Shown one piece after another: positions 1-8,251 of a stretch of 17,654 nucleotides of DNA. The notes beneath the pieces are model-generated. The model did no database searches. It was not told where the DNA came from and was given only the letters and a program-made list of their open reading frames with translations. Positions within the stretch are counted from its first letter, which is position 1, and the number at the start of each line of letters is the position of its first letter. Made by a program: the position numbers and the translations under genes. The stretch is from contig JWZX01001698.1 in assembly GCA_001275005.1 (NCBI GenBank), positions 1 through 17,654 on the forward strand. The letters are read 5' to 3'. Source of the DNA: Chrysochromulina tobinii (lineage: Eukaryota; Haptophyta; Prymnesiales; Chrysochromulinaceae).

Positions 1-189
1 GTCGAGGGCGGCAGTCGCGACAGTGGCCGTCATATGGTGGGCCGGGTAAAGGCGGCCATAGCCAGATCCAGCGTCCACGACGCAAGCGACCCAACCAAGT
101 TCGCCCCTTAGCCCTTACCTTCTCGACGCCTCCCTGACTCGGCACTTCGACTGCCCAATGGACGAAGGGCTCGTGCTCACAGATGATGA

Positions 190-342
190 CCAGCCCGAGG
201 TGGGAACGCAGGATCACGAGACGCAAGAGGCAAGATCATGCTAGCTGACGTGCTCACCAAAGCCGTCGCGCGGGCTATCTTCCTCCTGCTCACTCGCCTA
301 ATCGCCGAATACTCTACCACCGGTATCGCGAGCCCTACTTAA
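190..342 (+). pseudogene. Decayed C-terminal end of a Ty1/copia-type retrotransposon polyprotein
   Basis: Frame 1 is open from 190 to a TAA at 340-342 after two consecutive TGA codons at 184-189. It reads G-K-I-M-L-A-D-V-L-T-K-A-V-A-R-A-I-F-L-L-L-T-R-L-I, which fits the motif that closes copia pol after RNase H: (l)AD(v/i)LTK, then an aromatic residue and a Leu-rich helix. Frame 1 is also broken by TAG at 115-117, and I could not follow RNase H in any frame upstream, so the copy is decayed or divergent. The family call rests on this one motif plus the purine-rich tract and TG start that follow; moderate confidence. Confidence 0.5.
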
Positions 343-360
343 GTCTAGCCTCCAGTGTTC

Positions 361-600
361 GGCTAGGAGGGGCTGTTCCCGGGCCGCGCCGGTGGCGCGC
401 GCCGGGTGCTCGGCACCACGCGTGCGATGCATGCATTTCCCTTTCAGATACCCACTTTTGGGTTGTGTCTTTTTGTGACCCTTTTTAGGTTCGGTTCTTT
501 CGAGTGTCCATGGTGACCTCTACCGTCATTCTCTCTCTTCTCACTACCGTTATCGGATAAGTTTGAACTTCCCACAGTCCGACGTTCAGCCGAAACCGGC
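361..600 (+). mobile_element. Probable polypurine tract and start of a 3' LTR (right end unresolved)
   Basis: About 20 bases after the copia-like stop there is a purine-rich run (361-371, GGCTAGGAGGG) followed by GGC and then TGTT at 374-377. This is the order expected for a polypurine tract and the TG start of a 3' LTR. I cannot place the LTR end: there is no second LTR in the window to compare, and several TTGAACA-type endings lie downstream. The given right limit is arbitrary. No convincing gene is seen from 343 to 1346. Confidence 0.3.
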
Positions 601-701
601 GCCGAATCGTAGGGAACTGCTTCACGTGTTTGATGGCTTCGGGAATAATCGCCGAGGGGGCCTGGTACTTGTACATATGAAAGCGCGCCGCGCCGCAAAT
701 A

Positions 702-890
702 CGTGCTTGGGGGTCCGGAGCGCGTGTGCGCGTTGTGTTGAACATATGTTGAACAGCAGCAGCAACCCTGATCGGCCACACCTCCGTCCATAGCGATAGA
801 GGCCCTCGTGCTTGGGGGTCCGGAGGACGTGCGCGTTGTGTTGAACAGCAGCAGCAGGGTTGGTCCGGAGGTTGTGCGCGTTGTGTTGAA
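702..890. repeat. Three imperfect direct repeats containing GGTCCGGAG...GCGCGTTGTGTTGAA
   Basis: The 19-mer CGTGCTTGGGGGTCCGGAG occurs at 702-720 and 807-825. Each copy is followed by GCGCGTTGTGTTGAAC and a short GCA/CAG run. A third, shorter copy starting at GGTCCGGAGG covers 862-890. A related GTGTTGAACTGCAGC lies near 1176. The unit length varies because of internal insertions. Minus-strand ORFs through this block are Cys/Arg/Pro-rich and change reading with each repeat, so they look like by-products. Confidence 0.7.
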
Positions 891-1020
891 GGGCCCCAGA
901 TGAGCTCGAGACGCAAGAGGCGGAGGCGCGCATGCGCAATGGCCGCGGCGAAGCCGACCTGGGAGCGCTCGAGCGCAGCGTCGAGATCATGAAGGACCGT
1001 GCGTCACCCGTAGGAATCTG

Positions 1021-1084
1021 CCTGTAAAAAGTACTTTAAAGGCCGGGTGAGCCGGGACACATTACGCCCGTGTCTTTTTACAGG
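1021..1084. repeat. Short element bounded by perfect 11-bp inverted repeats
   Basis: CCTGTAAAAAG (1021-1031) and its exact reverse complement CTTTTTACAGG (1074-1084) enclose 42 bases. The interior contains GAGCCGGGACACA, the core of the GC-rich repeat family found again at 10187-10382 and 13552-13649. It could be a miniature inverted-repeat element or a transcribed hairpin. No target duplication is visible at its edges. Confidence 0.5.
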
Positions 1085-1346
1085 TACTTGTACGGTCGTT
1101 GACCCACCAAAACGCCCCCCCTGCCCCCTGGGACGCGCTGCTGCATGAGCGTCGTGTACTGTGTAGACCGGCGGCGCCGTGTTGAACTGCAGCGTGCAGG
1201 GTGTGGTCCCTAAAAAACGTAAAAAGTGTGGGGGCGAGGTTCACTCGTTCGTGGCACCGCGTAAACATCGTCCTGTGTTGTCCTTCACCCCCCCCCCTCC
1301 CAAAACCTCGGCGGACGCGCTGGCGGCGCGATCTCTCTGGCTCTCA

Positions 1347-2039
1347 TCACTCCGCAGCCGCCGCCACCACTACCCAGCACTCAATGTCGAAGGGCCCTTT
1401 CGGCGTTGGGGGCATGTCATCCCTCGGGAAGTAGAAGGCGAACGTGGGCGTGCGCCGGTCCTCCGCGTCCACCGTCCACTGGCCAGATTTCGCCACCACC
1501 TTGCGCAGCTCTGCATCGCAGGCCTCAAAGTCGCTCTGCGAGGGCGGGGCCTGGAAGCTTCGGTGGAGCACGGCCACCTGAAGGGGGCCAAACACGGAGA
1601 GCTCCACGAAACCCCGGGCGGGGCTGGGGGGCGTCGAGTTGGCGGGCCACGCGGAGGGCTTCAGCACCATCTCGGCGTACCAGGGCTGGTCGCTGCGGGC
1701 AGGCCGGAACATGAGGGGCGCGGTGAGGTAGGCCGTTAGGTCGGCGTCGTCTGCATTGCCGTTGCCCGTGAAGTATTCGAAGAGGTGGTTCACGCTGACC
1801 TCCAGACCGTCCTGCCACGGCTGCAGCGCGGCGCTGACATTGGAGGAGACGAGCGTTGCGCCATTGTCCACCGCCGCGTCGTAGATGCGCACGCTGATGC
1901 CATAAGAAAGGGGGGGGGACACCGTTGCGAAGCAGGGCGACTCCACGGACTTGGTAAAGGGCGTGTAGGGCATGTGGCAGGGCTTGAAGGCCGCGGCGCA
2001 GGCGCCGAGCGCGAGGAGGCGCAGAGGGAGAGGGAGCAT
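1347..2039 (-). CDS. SOUL/HEBP2-like heme-binding family protein with signal peptide
   Basis: 230 residues from the ATG at 2039. The in-frame upstream start at 2111 is rejected because it lies on the far side of a TATA box. The N-terminus is a signal peptide (MLPLPLRLLALGACAAA) followed by F-K-P. The rest fits the SOUL fold: a short strand reading Y-G-I-S-V-R-I-Y-D, matching the YE(v/i)RxY opening of the family, then L-F-E-Y-F-T-G-N, L-T-A-P-L-M (family: TAPV), and a C-terminal F-A-F-Y-F-P segment. SOUL proteins bind heme or tetrapyrroles. The secretory type resembles animal HEBP2 relatives. Two N-glycosylation sequons (NVS, NST) agree with passage through the ER. The A-F step after the signal resembles a complex-plastid cleavage site, but only about 14 residues separate it from the domain, so plastid targeting is doubtful. 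The local binding residue cannot be assigned. Confidence 0.72.
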   Translation of the reverse strand: MLPLPLRLLALGACAAAFKPCHMPYTPFTKSVESPCFATVSPPLSYGISVRIYDAAVDNGATLVSSNVSAALQPWQDGLEVSVNHLFEYFTGNGNADDADLTAYLTAPLMFRPARSDQPWYAEMVLKPSAWPANSTPPSPARGFVELSVFGPLQVAVLHRSFQAPPSQSDFEACDAELRKVVAKSGQWTVDAEDRRTPTFAFYFPRDDMPPTPKGPFDIECWVVVAAAAE

Positions 2040-2087
2040 GTTTTTGTCGGAGGGGGGTTTTGCCGGCCGGCCGCCGAACCAGCTCGG

Positions 2088-2094
2088 ATTTATA
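2088..2094 (-). promoter_or_regulatory. TATA box (TATAAAT) of the SOUL-like gene
   Basis: On the minus strand the sequence reads CCTTATAAATCC. It lies about 50 bases upstream of the ATG at 2039, so transcription starting 25-30 bases downstream would give a leader of about 20-25 bases. It supports the 2039 start over the longer ORF from 2111. It is the clearest core-promoter element I found in the window. Confidence 0.6.
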
Positions 2095-2111
2095 AGGCGC
2101 TCCGCAAGCAC

Positions 2112-2859
2112 GGAAATGGCTGTGGATTTGAGCCTGTGAATGTTCAGTTTTCCCCTCTACATTGTATTCCTGGTGCTAATATGTGGGTGATGGCCGCCGA
2201 TCGTGTCACCGTGCGGCGCCTGTGCTCAGGTAAACGAGAAGGCAGCCGCCGCGCGTGAGGAAGAGCGAAGAGGACAGGAGATGCATGGTACTCAGTAGCT
2301 GCGCGCCAAGCCCCAAGGCTCGCTGAAAGGTTGTGCATGACTCTGATGAATCAAACTCGCTAGGCCACGGAGGGTCCCTCGGGAGAACAGGTGTAGAGCC
2401 TGACCCCTCGGGGGCCTAGCAAGCGGTAGCACCAGAACCCCTGCACCCGCGGGGAGTCCGCAGGCCGACGCGATCGCGCCATGGGAGCCGGTGTGGCACG
2501 AGGGGACGGGGCGCTTGTCCATTGACGAGGGCGACGGGCGCCAGGACAAGTACCCGGGGCGCGAAGAGTAGCACGGTGGCGAAGATCGGCCTCTCGGCGT
2601 CACTCCGCCGGCGTCTCTCCGCACCACCTCGTGCGAGGGCAAGCGCGCGAGGGCAAGCGCGCGGCAGCAGCAGCGGCAGCAGGCCGTTCACCAGGGCGGG
2701 GGTTACGTGTGCGCACGCGTGCCACGTGCGGTCGAGGGCGTGAGCATACCTGCTGCTCTAGTGCGGCTGCACGGCTGCTGATGTGGCTCGAAAGAGCGAT
2801 AACGCCGTTGGGCGCCATCTCTCGAGCTCATCTCTCGAGCTCATCTCTGGAGCTTGAGC
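2112..2859. other. Intergenic region between the SOUL-like and RTF2 genes
   Basis: About 750 bases with no gene I can support. The minus-strand ORFs at 2292-2642 and 2416-2691 are Arg/Pro/Gly-rich, have no recognisable domain and overlap each other. The stretch holds two small tandem repeats (2633-2660 and 2817-2861). It should contain the distal promoter of the SOUL-like gene and the 3' UTR of RTF2. Confidence 0.6.
2633..2660. repeat. 14-bp unit in two tandem copies
   Basis: GCGAGGGCAAGCGC occurs at 2633-2646 and again at 2647-2660 without mismatch, followed by a CAG/CGG run. Non-coding. Confidence 0.8.
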
Positions 2860-2861
2860 TC
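2817..2861. repeat. 13-bp tandem repeat abutting the RTF2 stop codon
   Basis: ATCTCTCGAGCTC occurs at 2817-2829 and 2830-2842, followed by a diverged third copy that runs into the RTF2 stop codon (TCA at 2860-2862 on the plus strand). The units carry palindromic CTCGAG/GAGCTC cores. The repeat would begin the RTF2 3' UTR. Confidence 0.75.
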
Positions 2862-4062
2862 ATCCGAGGCCGAATTTGGAGCGATTGACCGAGGGCACGA
2901 TGCCACGCGCGCAGAAGGCGGCCGTCTCTTCTCGCTCCTGCCTCGCGCGCTCCTCGGGAGTCAGGAAGAGAGATTTGTACACCTCCGAACCGTTCGCCTT
3001 AGCCTGCACCACTCTATCCCACTCGCGTATTGGGCGCTGTACTGGGCGCTTACCGCCGCCGCCGCCAGCGCTGGCGGCGCTGTGGCTGCTGCCGCCGCCA
3101 CCATCCTCCGCACGCCGTTTGCCCTCGCCCAGGCGCTTGGTCTCTCCCCCGAGGGCTCCGCCCACCGCCCTTCCAGCCGCCGTTCCCGCCGCCGCTGTCG
3201 TCGCTGCTGTCGTCACTGCCGAGACGCTCTTATCGACGCCTTTTTGGGGCCGCGCGACCGCAGGCTCGGCGACTGCCGCAGAGGCGCCTGAAGGATCTGC
3301 CGTCGCGGCGGATGCGTCGCGGGCTGCGCCGGCGGACGAGGCAGCCGCTGCAGCGCTCGAGCTTGGCTCTGCGCCCTCCTTCACTCTGCGCTTCGACTCG
3401 GCGGCCAGGGCCTTCTTCGCGGCGAGCCTCTCCTGAAGGGCCTTGCGCTCATCGTCGGGTGGATTGACTGGGATCGTCTCGTCCGGTCCGATGGACCGCT
3501 CGGTGATCGGGCACAGACGGCTACCCACCTGCTTGAACGCCCGCTGCGACACCACATGGCCTGTTGGCTGGATGTAAACGAAGGGGTAGCGGCCGTTCAT
3601 CGGCAGCATGCTGATCGGGCAGTAGAAGGGCGGATCGTCATCCTCGGCGCCTTGTACGTGGCCCGAGGTCGGCACGTAAGCGGGGTTGGCGTGGAGCGTG
3701 GCATCGTGCAGGTTCTTGAGCGAGCGGATGTGCGTGAGATGCGGCGGCAGCGTCTTGGCGAGGAGATGCTCAATCACGTCTTCCTTGTTGAGCAGGTAGC
3801 CGAGGTCGCACACGACGATTGGCGCCTTGAGCGCTTTGGACGACGCGGCGCACACGCGCGCGCGATCGAGCCGTGCCGAGCCCTCGCTCACCTTATCCTT
3901 GGTTGCATTAGAGTGGCAGCCTCCGCCGGAGGTGCCCATTTCGCTCGGCGTCATCCATTTCAGCTCCGAGTGAGTCAGCGGATACACGCCGCCGTCGCCG
4001 CCGCCGCCGCGCAGCCGCAACAGCGAGGAACCCCCAAACATCGTGGGCCGCCACGTCGCCAT
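2860..4062 (-). CDS. RTF2: Replication termination factor 2 (RTF2) homologue
   Basis: 400 residues. RTF2 family proteins carry a degenerate RING-like (C2HC2-type) fold. In yeast they stabilise stalled forks; in other eukaryotes they also act in fork restart and RNA splicing. Diagnostic stretches are P-I-V-V-C-D-L-G-Y-L-L-N-K-E (81-94), H-I-R-S-L-K-N (111-117), F-Y-C-P-I-S...M-N-G-R-Y-P-F (146-161), T-G-H-V-V-S-Q-R-A-F-K (167-177), C-P-I (184-186) and a C-terminal N-G-S-E-V-Y-K-S-L-F motif near 358. Residues 220-335 are a low-complexity Ala/Ser/Gly linker, longer than in animals. The N-terminus, L-L-R-L-R-G-G-G-G-D-G-G (14-25), looks like a ubiquitin tail joined to the GxDGG start of animal RTF2. 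A second ATG lies at 4041. The gene is divergent from the SnoaL-like gene, with 188 bases between them. Confidence 0.88.
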   Translation of the reverse strand: MATWRPTMFGGSSLLRLRGGGGDGGVYPLTHSELKWMTPSEMGTSGGGCHSNATKDKVSEGSARLDRARVCAASSKALKAPIVVCDLGYLLNKEDVIEHLLAKTLPPHLTHIRSLKNLHDATLHANPAYVPTSGHVQGAEDDDPPFYCPISMLPMNGRYPFVYIQPTGHVVSQRAFKQVGSRLCPITERSIGPDETIPVNPPDDERKALQERLAAKKALAAESKRRVKEGAEPSSSAAAAASSAGAARDASAATADPSGASAAVAEPAVARPQKGVDKSVSAVTTAATTAAAGTAAGRAVGGALGGETKRLGEGKRRAEDGGGGSSHSAASAGGGGGKRPVQRPIREWDRVVQAKANGSEVYKSLFLTPEERARQEREETAAFCARGIVPSVNRSKFGLG

Positions 4063-4250
4063 GATCGTGCGCGCTGGTTTCTTGGCTCGACGAGAGGCGA
4101 CGGGACTGCGACGGACTCTCGGCGCTCACGAGGGCGTTTCTATCAAGTGAGTGTGGCCCGCCCCTCCCCTCCCCTAGGGCGACTCGGTCTGCATTCGGAT
4201 ACTTCAGAGATTCGTTTGTCCTTTCCTTCGGGCTTTTCGAGGAAGAATCC
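4063..4250. promoter_or_regulatory. Short divergent promoter region shared by RTF2 and the SnoaL-like gene
   Basis: Only 188 bases separate the two start codons, which point away from each other, so both promoters must overlap or lie here. I see no TATA box on either strand. There is a C-rich run (about 4158-4176) and a pyrimidine-rich stretch (about 4215-4235) shortly before the plus-strand ATG. Confidence 0.5.
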
Positions 4251-5030
4251 ATGCTCGCCGCGCTCGCAACCTGCGCGATAGCCTTTGGCGTGGCGTCTCG
4301 CGCACTTTTGCGGGAGCAAGTCCAAGTTTACACGTCAAAGTGTGTCATGCCGCGAGCACCCGCCGTCTCCATGCTCACGCTCGTGGACGAGGTGGACGAG
4401 GCTGCATTGCTTGCAACATCCACCTTTCCGATCAAGCCCGATGAGCTCATTGACCGATGCAAGTTCATCATTCAAGAACAGAGGAAGATTCAGGATGGCT
4501 CGATAGACGAGAGTCTTTACGCCGACGACTTTCGCTTTTGCGCTCCCTTTGTCGGCGGCCCGACCCCGGCAAAGCCCGGCGACAGTATGCCTGGGCTATC
4601 GAAGATGGAGTACTTGAATGCGCTGCGTGCGTTTGATCTGCTGGCAGCCTTCCCAGACATGAACAACAACTATCACGGATTCTATGTCGACCCGTTCGAG
4701 CCGAATCGAGTGTGGTTTCGCACGCGCTGCTTTGCGACGCATACGGGCCAACTGCTCGGCGGCGCGCCGACCGGCAAGAAGCTCGAGCTGCCGCCGCAGA
4801 TGTTCTCGATGACGTTCAACGACGCCGGGCAGGTCACCTTTTTCAACGTCGGTTACGTGATCGACCGCACGGTTGGCAACACAGGAGGCCTTGGCGGTGC
4901 ATTTGGGTTTTTCTGGGCCACGGGTAACGCGTTGCCGTTTCCTGAGTGCCAGCCATTCAAGGGCTCATTTCAGCTGCGCGCCCTCGGGCTGCTGCAAAAG
5001 ATGCAAAGGATGCTGCCCGGTCAGCAGTAA
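4251..5030 (+). CDS. Plastid-targeted SnoaL/NTF2-like protein
   Basis: 259 residues. Residues 1-11 (MLAALATCAIA) form a signal peptide followed by Phe12 and a basic, hydroxylated stretch to about residue 40. This is the bipartite signal plus transit pattern (A-F cleavage) of plastid preproteins in haptophytes and ochrophytes. The body resembles the SnoaL-like family common in these algae: an alpha+beta cone fold with N-N-Y-H-G-F-Y-V-D-P-F-E-P-N-R-V-W-F-R-T (139-158), T-H-T-G (163-166), P-T-G-K (173-176) and V-I-D-R-T-V-G-N-T-G-G-L-G-G (203-216). SnoaL proteins include polyketide cyclases, but these algal members have no settled reaction, so no substrate is proposed. The start is the first ATG and begins the signal peptide. 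It is a single exon. Confidence 0.75.
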   Translation: MLAALATCAIAFGVASRALLREQVQVYTSKCVMPRAPAVSMLTLVDEVDEAALLATSTFPIKPDELIDRCKFIIQEQRKIQDGSIDESLYADDFRFCAPFVGGPTPAKPGDSMPGLSKMEYLNALRAFDLLAAFPDMNNNYHGFYVDPFEPNRVWFRTRCFATHTGQLLGGAPTGKKLELPPQMFSMTFNDAGQVTFFNVGYVIDRTVGNTGGLGGAFGFFWATGNALPFPECQPFKGSFQLRALGLLQKMQRMLPGQQ

Positions 5031-5617
5031 GCCGATGGACATGCGGCTCGGCACGTGGTCACGGAGTTCGTACCTTCCATGGAAGGGTGCCTAACTCATG
5101 GCGTTGGATGCCAATTTACACATCGTCAGTAGTCTCACGCTGCTTACGACACGCTGCATGAAAACGCCACCCGCCGCCCGCGCATGCGCGCGCGCCACGC
5201 CCCCGCTTACGCTCTCCTACTACACGTATGAATCCGGTGTTCTCTGTGAATCCGTATGTACGCCTTTCCGGTGTCTTGGTTATCGCATTATAACCATTGG
5301 CTTGTGTGAATTACGAGATGTGTGTATTCACAATTCAGCTATTCACATATGAATCACGCACGCACGGAAAAAACTACCGTACAAGTATCGAAATCATGCT
5401 GCCCTCTCTTTGTTCAGCGCCGCGCGCGCCACCGGCAGCTAGGTATTGTAAACGACCCACATCCGTAAGTTTGTCAAAGCAAGCAAGCTAATTAGTCGAA
5501 ACAGCACAAGTACCTAAACGAGCGCAATCGAATACCCCTGTAACAAGCAGATTTGTCAATAACACGCGATTCGCAAGCAAACCTGTTCAAAGAAACGGTT
5601 GGAAGTGCATCTGCAGG
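5031..5617. other. Intergenic region before the proline-rich membrane protein gene
   Basis: About 590 bases, more AT-rich than its surroundings from about 5220. It should hold the 3' end of the SnoaL-like transcript and the promoter of the next gene. A small stem-loop is visible: TGTGAAT (5305-5311) pairs with ATTCACA (5326-5332). No supported coding sequence was found. Confidence 0.55.
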
Positions 5618-7023
5618 ATGATAGCTTGGCCACCCCGATCGCCGCCACCGCCACCTTTGTGTCCGTCACCATCTACATGTATGCCACGCTCGCCGCCTCC
5701 GCCATTATCGCCTTCACTGCTGCCGCCGCCTCCACAAATGCCACTCGATATGCCACCACCACCTGAGCCGTCAACATCTCCACCGCGGGCTACACCACCA
5801 CTTTCTCCGCCTGCTCGGCCACGGCCTTTGTCGCCGACTCTTTCTTTTCCACCGCCGCCTTTGCAGCGGATCCTTCTCCGCCACCTCCTTCGCGGCCTTC
5901 ACTACCTTCGCGGCCTCCACCACCCTCGCGGCAGCCACCTTCTCCGCCGCCTGCTCGGCCTCCGCCAACTTGGCCTTCGCCCGATCCACTGCCACCACCG
6001 CCACCGCTGCCAAAGTCGCCCCCACCCTCGCCCCCTCGCCCACCGCCAAGGCCACCATCACCTCTCCCACCCCTATGGCCACCACCGCCACCATCATCTT
6101 TGCACCCACCACCATTGCCGCCCTGGTTCTTAGTCGACAACTCATGGTGGGCACTGCCTCCGCCTCCGCCGTCACCTGAACCACCCCCGCGTGCACGTCC
6201 GTCGACCCCCATTGGACCTGCCATGGACCTTTCGACGCGGCCACCCTCCTATTCGCTGCCTATCCTGACTCTTGCAGAAGCATCATCATCGAATGGGGGA
6301 GTGATTGCCTTCGTTGCAGTATTCGTGCTCATCTGTGTGGGAGTCGTCTCTTTCTTCTTGAGGGCACGTTGCCATCGCCAGCGTGCCAGCGCGAGCGAGG
6401 CGCATCCCCTGACAACCTCAACCACCACAGAACTCCCGATGAAAGTGGATGTTGGTGCCAGCAAGGTTCTAACCAAGACTTTGCATTGCAGGGAAGGCTT
6501 GAGCGAAAAGGTGCTGGATGCGGCTCAGATTGCTGCCGAGTCGGACCTGCCGAAGCCGTGCCCGCCCTTTCCGCTCCTCTCGCCGCGCCCGGTGCATGCG
6601 TTGAGGGCGCCAGCCCACGTCGAGGTCTCATCCAAAGTAGCTGCCCTCGCCGCTCTCCCACCGCCTCAGCGCCTCCCTGGCCCCAGCGTCAAAGCACTCA
6701 TAGCAGTAGCAGAGGCTCCGGAGTCAGCAGCCCCATCACCTGTTCGAGGGACTCAAGGCCGCCGCCATCTGAAGCCTATGAAGTCCTCCCACAGCTTCGG
6801 CGAGATCAGCATCCCCGACCGCCCAGCATCCGAGCAGCGCGAGGCGCCACCATCCACAAGGCACCCCCGCAAGCAGCGCGAGCCCGCCCCCCTTGCGTCC
6901 CCAGCGGCAGCGCGAGGAGGCACGGCGCCACAGGCAACAGAGCATCTAGCTAGGCCTCTACATGTAGAGGCCGCGCAGCACCATCAGAGCAGCGAGCAGC
7001 AGTTCGTAGCACAGTGGTTCTAA
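5618..7023 (+). CDS. Proline-rich single-pass membrane protein (frame change or intron near 5866)
   Basis: From the ATG at 5618, frame 2 is strongly proline-rich to about 5866. From about 5867, frame 1 carries on with the same (S)PPP composition and runs to a stop at 7021-7023. Mixed CCA/CCG/CCT codons in both parts suggest both are coding. The joint needs an intron or an indel: a GT at 5679 (GTATGC) and the acceptor TTGCAG ending at 5866, after a CTCTTTCTTTTCC tract, would join in phase. The C-terminal part has an S-S-S-N-G-G stop, a hydrophobic helix (V-I-A-F-V-A-V-F-V-L-I-C-V-G-V-V, about 6301-6357) and R-A-R-C-H-R-Q-R after it. This predicts an outside N-terminus and a cytosolic tail of about 220 residues, rich in Pro/Ala/Ser. 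The proline stalk recalls hydroxyproline-rich wall proteins, but no enzyme domain is seen. No signal peptide is visible at 5618, so an upstream exon may be missing. Confidence 0.5.
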
Positions 7024-7094
7024 GATTGAACTCAAACGCCATCAAAACGATCATGGAAGATCAAGCTCGCGATCGCCTACGAACACACACAAAC

Positions 7095-7934
7095 TCACGA
7101 AGCGCCCCCGCGCGGAGATACAACGGCATGTCCTGGATCAAAATTGATCACCTGGGCGCGCATGATGTGCTCCTCCTGTTGGTACAGGCGCCCACGGATG
7201 GAGCGCCGACCTTCGTACGCATCGGCACGCTTCTGCTTCGAAAGGGAAATCGCGGACTCGGCTGCCTCAGCTTCGATAGAGGGTTCTTGCAGTCCTTCTT
7301 GTCTTTCCGCACTGGCCGCCAGCACTGCCATGCTGCCGAGACTCTCCGCGGCCGCCTGCAACGTGGCATACGCGCCCTCGTCAGCCTCGCGCAGCTGGCC
7401 GACCACCCTGCGCGAGACCTTGATCGCTCGTAGGCGCTGATCAAGCTCGAACTCCTGCGCTCGCAAGCCCTCCTCATGCCGGGCGAGCATCTCGAGGTGA
7501 GCAGCCTGCGAACTAACGGCCGCGCGCAGATGGGACGCCTCGGCCGCTAGCGCTTCGGCTATGTTTGCCGGCTTCGCGAATGCGGCGGGGGGGCGGAGCA
7601 GCTTGAGTCGTACGGCGTCGCTGACGCCGGTCGCGTACACGTGCGTCAGCTCTTGCTCATACCGCGCGATGGTCGGTACCTGGGTACCATCGATGGCCAA
7701 TATGACATCGCCCGCCGTCACAGTGTCGCCCTCGAGCATATCTTCTCGCCCCGCCGTCACAACGACACGCCCCTCACCATCGCTCTCAACTTTGAGGCCA
7801 AGCGAGCCATCCGCAGCGCGCGGCAGTGTGACTGTGAGCACTCTCTCCACGAGCGACACCGCCTCGTCGATCGGGGCGACGGTTGAGATGGGCTCGATGA
7901 CGGGCGCGGCCGCCGCAGCGTTCGCCAGTGCCAT
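7095..7934 (-). CDS. PDZ-domain protein with C-terminal coiled coil
   Basis: 279 residues, single exon. Residues about 31-115 form a PDZ fold: L-T-V-T-L first strand, G-S-L-G-L-K-V carboxylate-binding loop (43-49), the segment L-E-G-D-T-V-T-A-G-D-V-I-L-A-I-D-G (67-83), and a final V-R-L-K-L-L strand (108-113). Residues about 125-265 are Ala/Glu/Arg-rich and predicted to be helical or coiled coil, consistent with a scaffold that dimerises and binds a C-terminal peptide. There is no protease domain, signal peptide or membrane helix. It runs tail-to-tail with the proline-rich membrane protein gene, with only 71 bases between the stops. The partner is unknown. Confidence 0.7.
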   Translation of the reverse strand: MALANAAAAAPVIEPISTVAPIDEAVSLVERVLTVTLPRAADGSLGLKVESDGEGRVVVTAGREDMLEGDTVTAGDVILAIDGTQVPTIARYEQELTHVYATGVSDAVRLKLLRPPAAFAKPANIAEALAAEASHLRAAVSSQAAHLEMLARHEEGLRAQEFELDQRLRAIKVSRRVVGQLREADEGAYATLQAAAESLGSMAVLAASAERQEGLQEPSIEAEAAESAISLSKQKRADAYEGRRSIRGRLYQQEEHIMRAQVINFDPGHAVVSPRGGAS

Positions 7935-8251
7935 TCAAGGGGCTCGTGCCATTTCGCAATTTGGAGACGACGCAGTTGACGAGGCGTTTCGTTCCTAGGT
8001 CCTGTTTTTTCTTTGCTAAACTGTCGGTGTCGCGTCAACGGCGCATGCAAAAGCATGCAACTCGCTCCCGATACACGACTACATGAGTGGAGGACCGGCA
8101 CAAACTACCAGTTGCAACATGTCACATGTTATGCGAAAAGCACGCACAATTGAGCACGCACTCTCGTCTCGAGGTTCAGGTTGAACCCTCGCGCTGCCCA
8201 ATAACGTCAAACAAGCGACCCGCCGACGTCCACATCCCGGAGACGGGTCGC
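7935..8251. other. Intergenic region between the PDZ and protease genes
   Basis: About 320 bases between two minus-strand genes. It should contain the protease 3' UTR and the PDZ gene promoter. I see no TATA box. GCATGCAA occurs twice within 20 bases around 8042-8060. No ORF with recognisable content. Confidence 0.5.

Noticed and set aside
702-890. CRISPR-like array
   Set aside because: Repeat lengths and spacers are irregular, there are only three copies, and the genome is eukaryotic.
444-990. Three overlapping minus-strand ORFs with repeated C-C-C-C-S-T-Q-R-A-R motifs
   Set aside because: The motif comes from DNA repeats read in several frames, and no frame is favoured.
2292-2691. Overlapping minus-strand ORFs of 91-116 codons between the SOUL-like and RTF2 genes
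   Set aside because: Arg/Pro-rich, no domain, overlapping in two frames, typical chance ORFs at high GC.
5771-6244. Minus-strand Ala/Lys/Glu-rich and Gly-rich ORFs opposite the proline-rich gene
   Set aside because: They are antisense readings of CCN-rich proline codons; repetitive composition explains their length.
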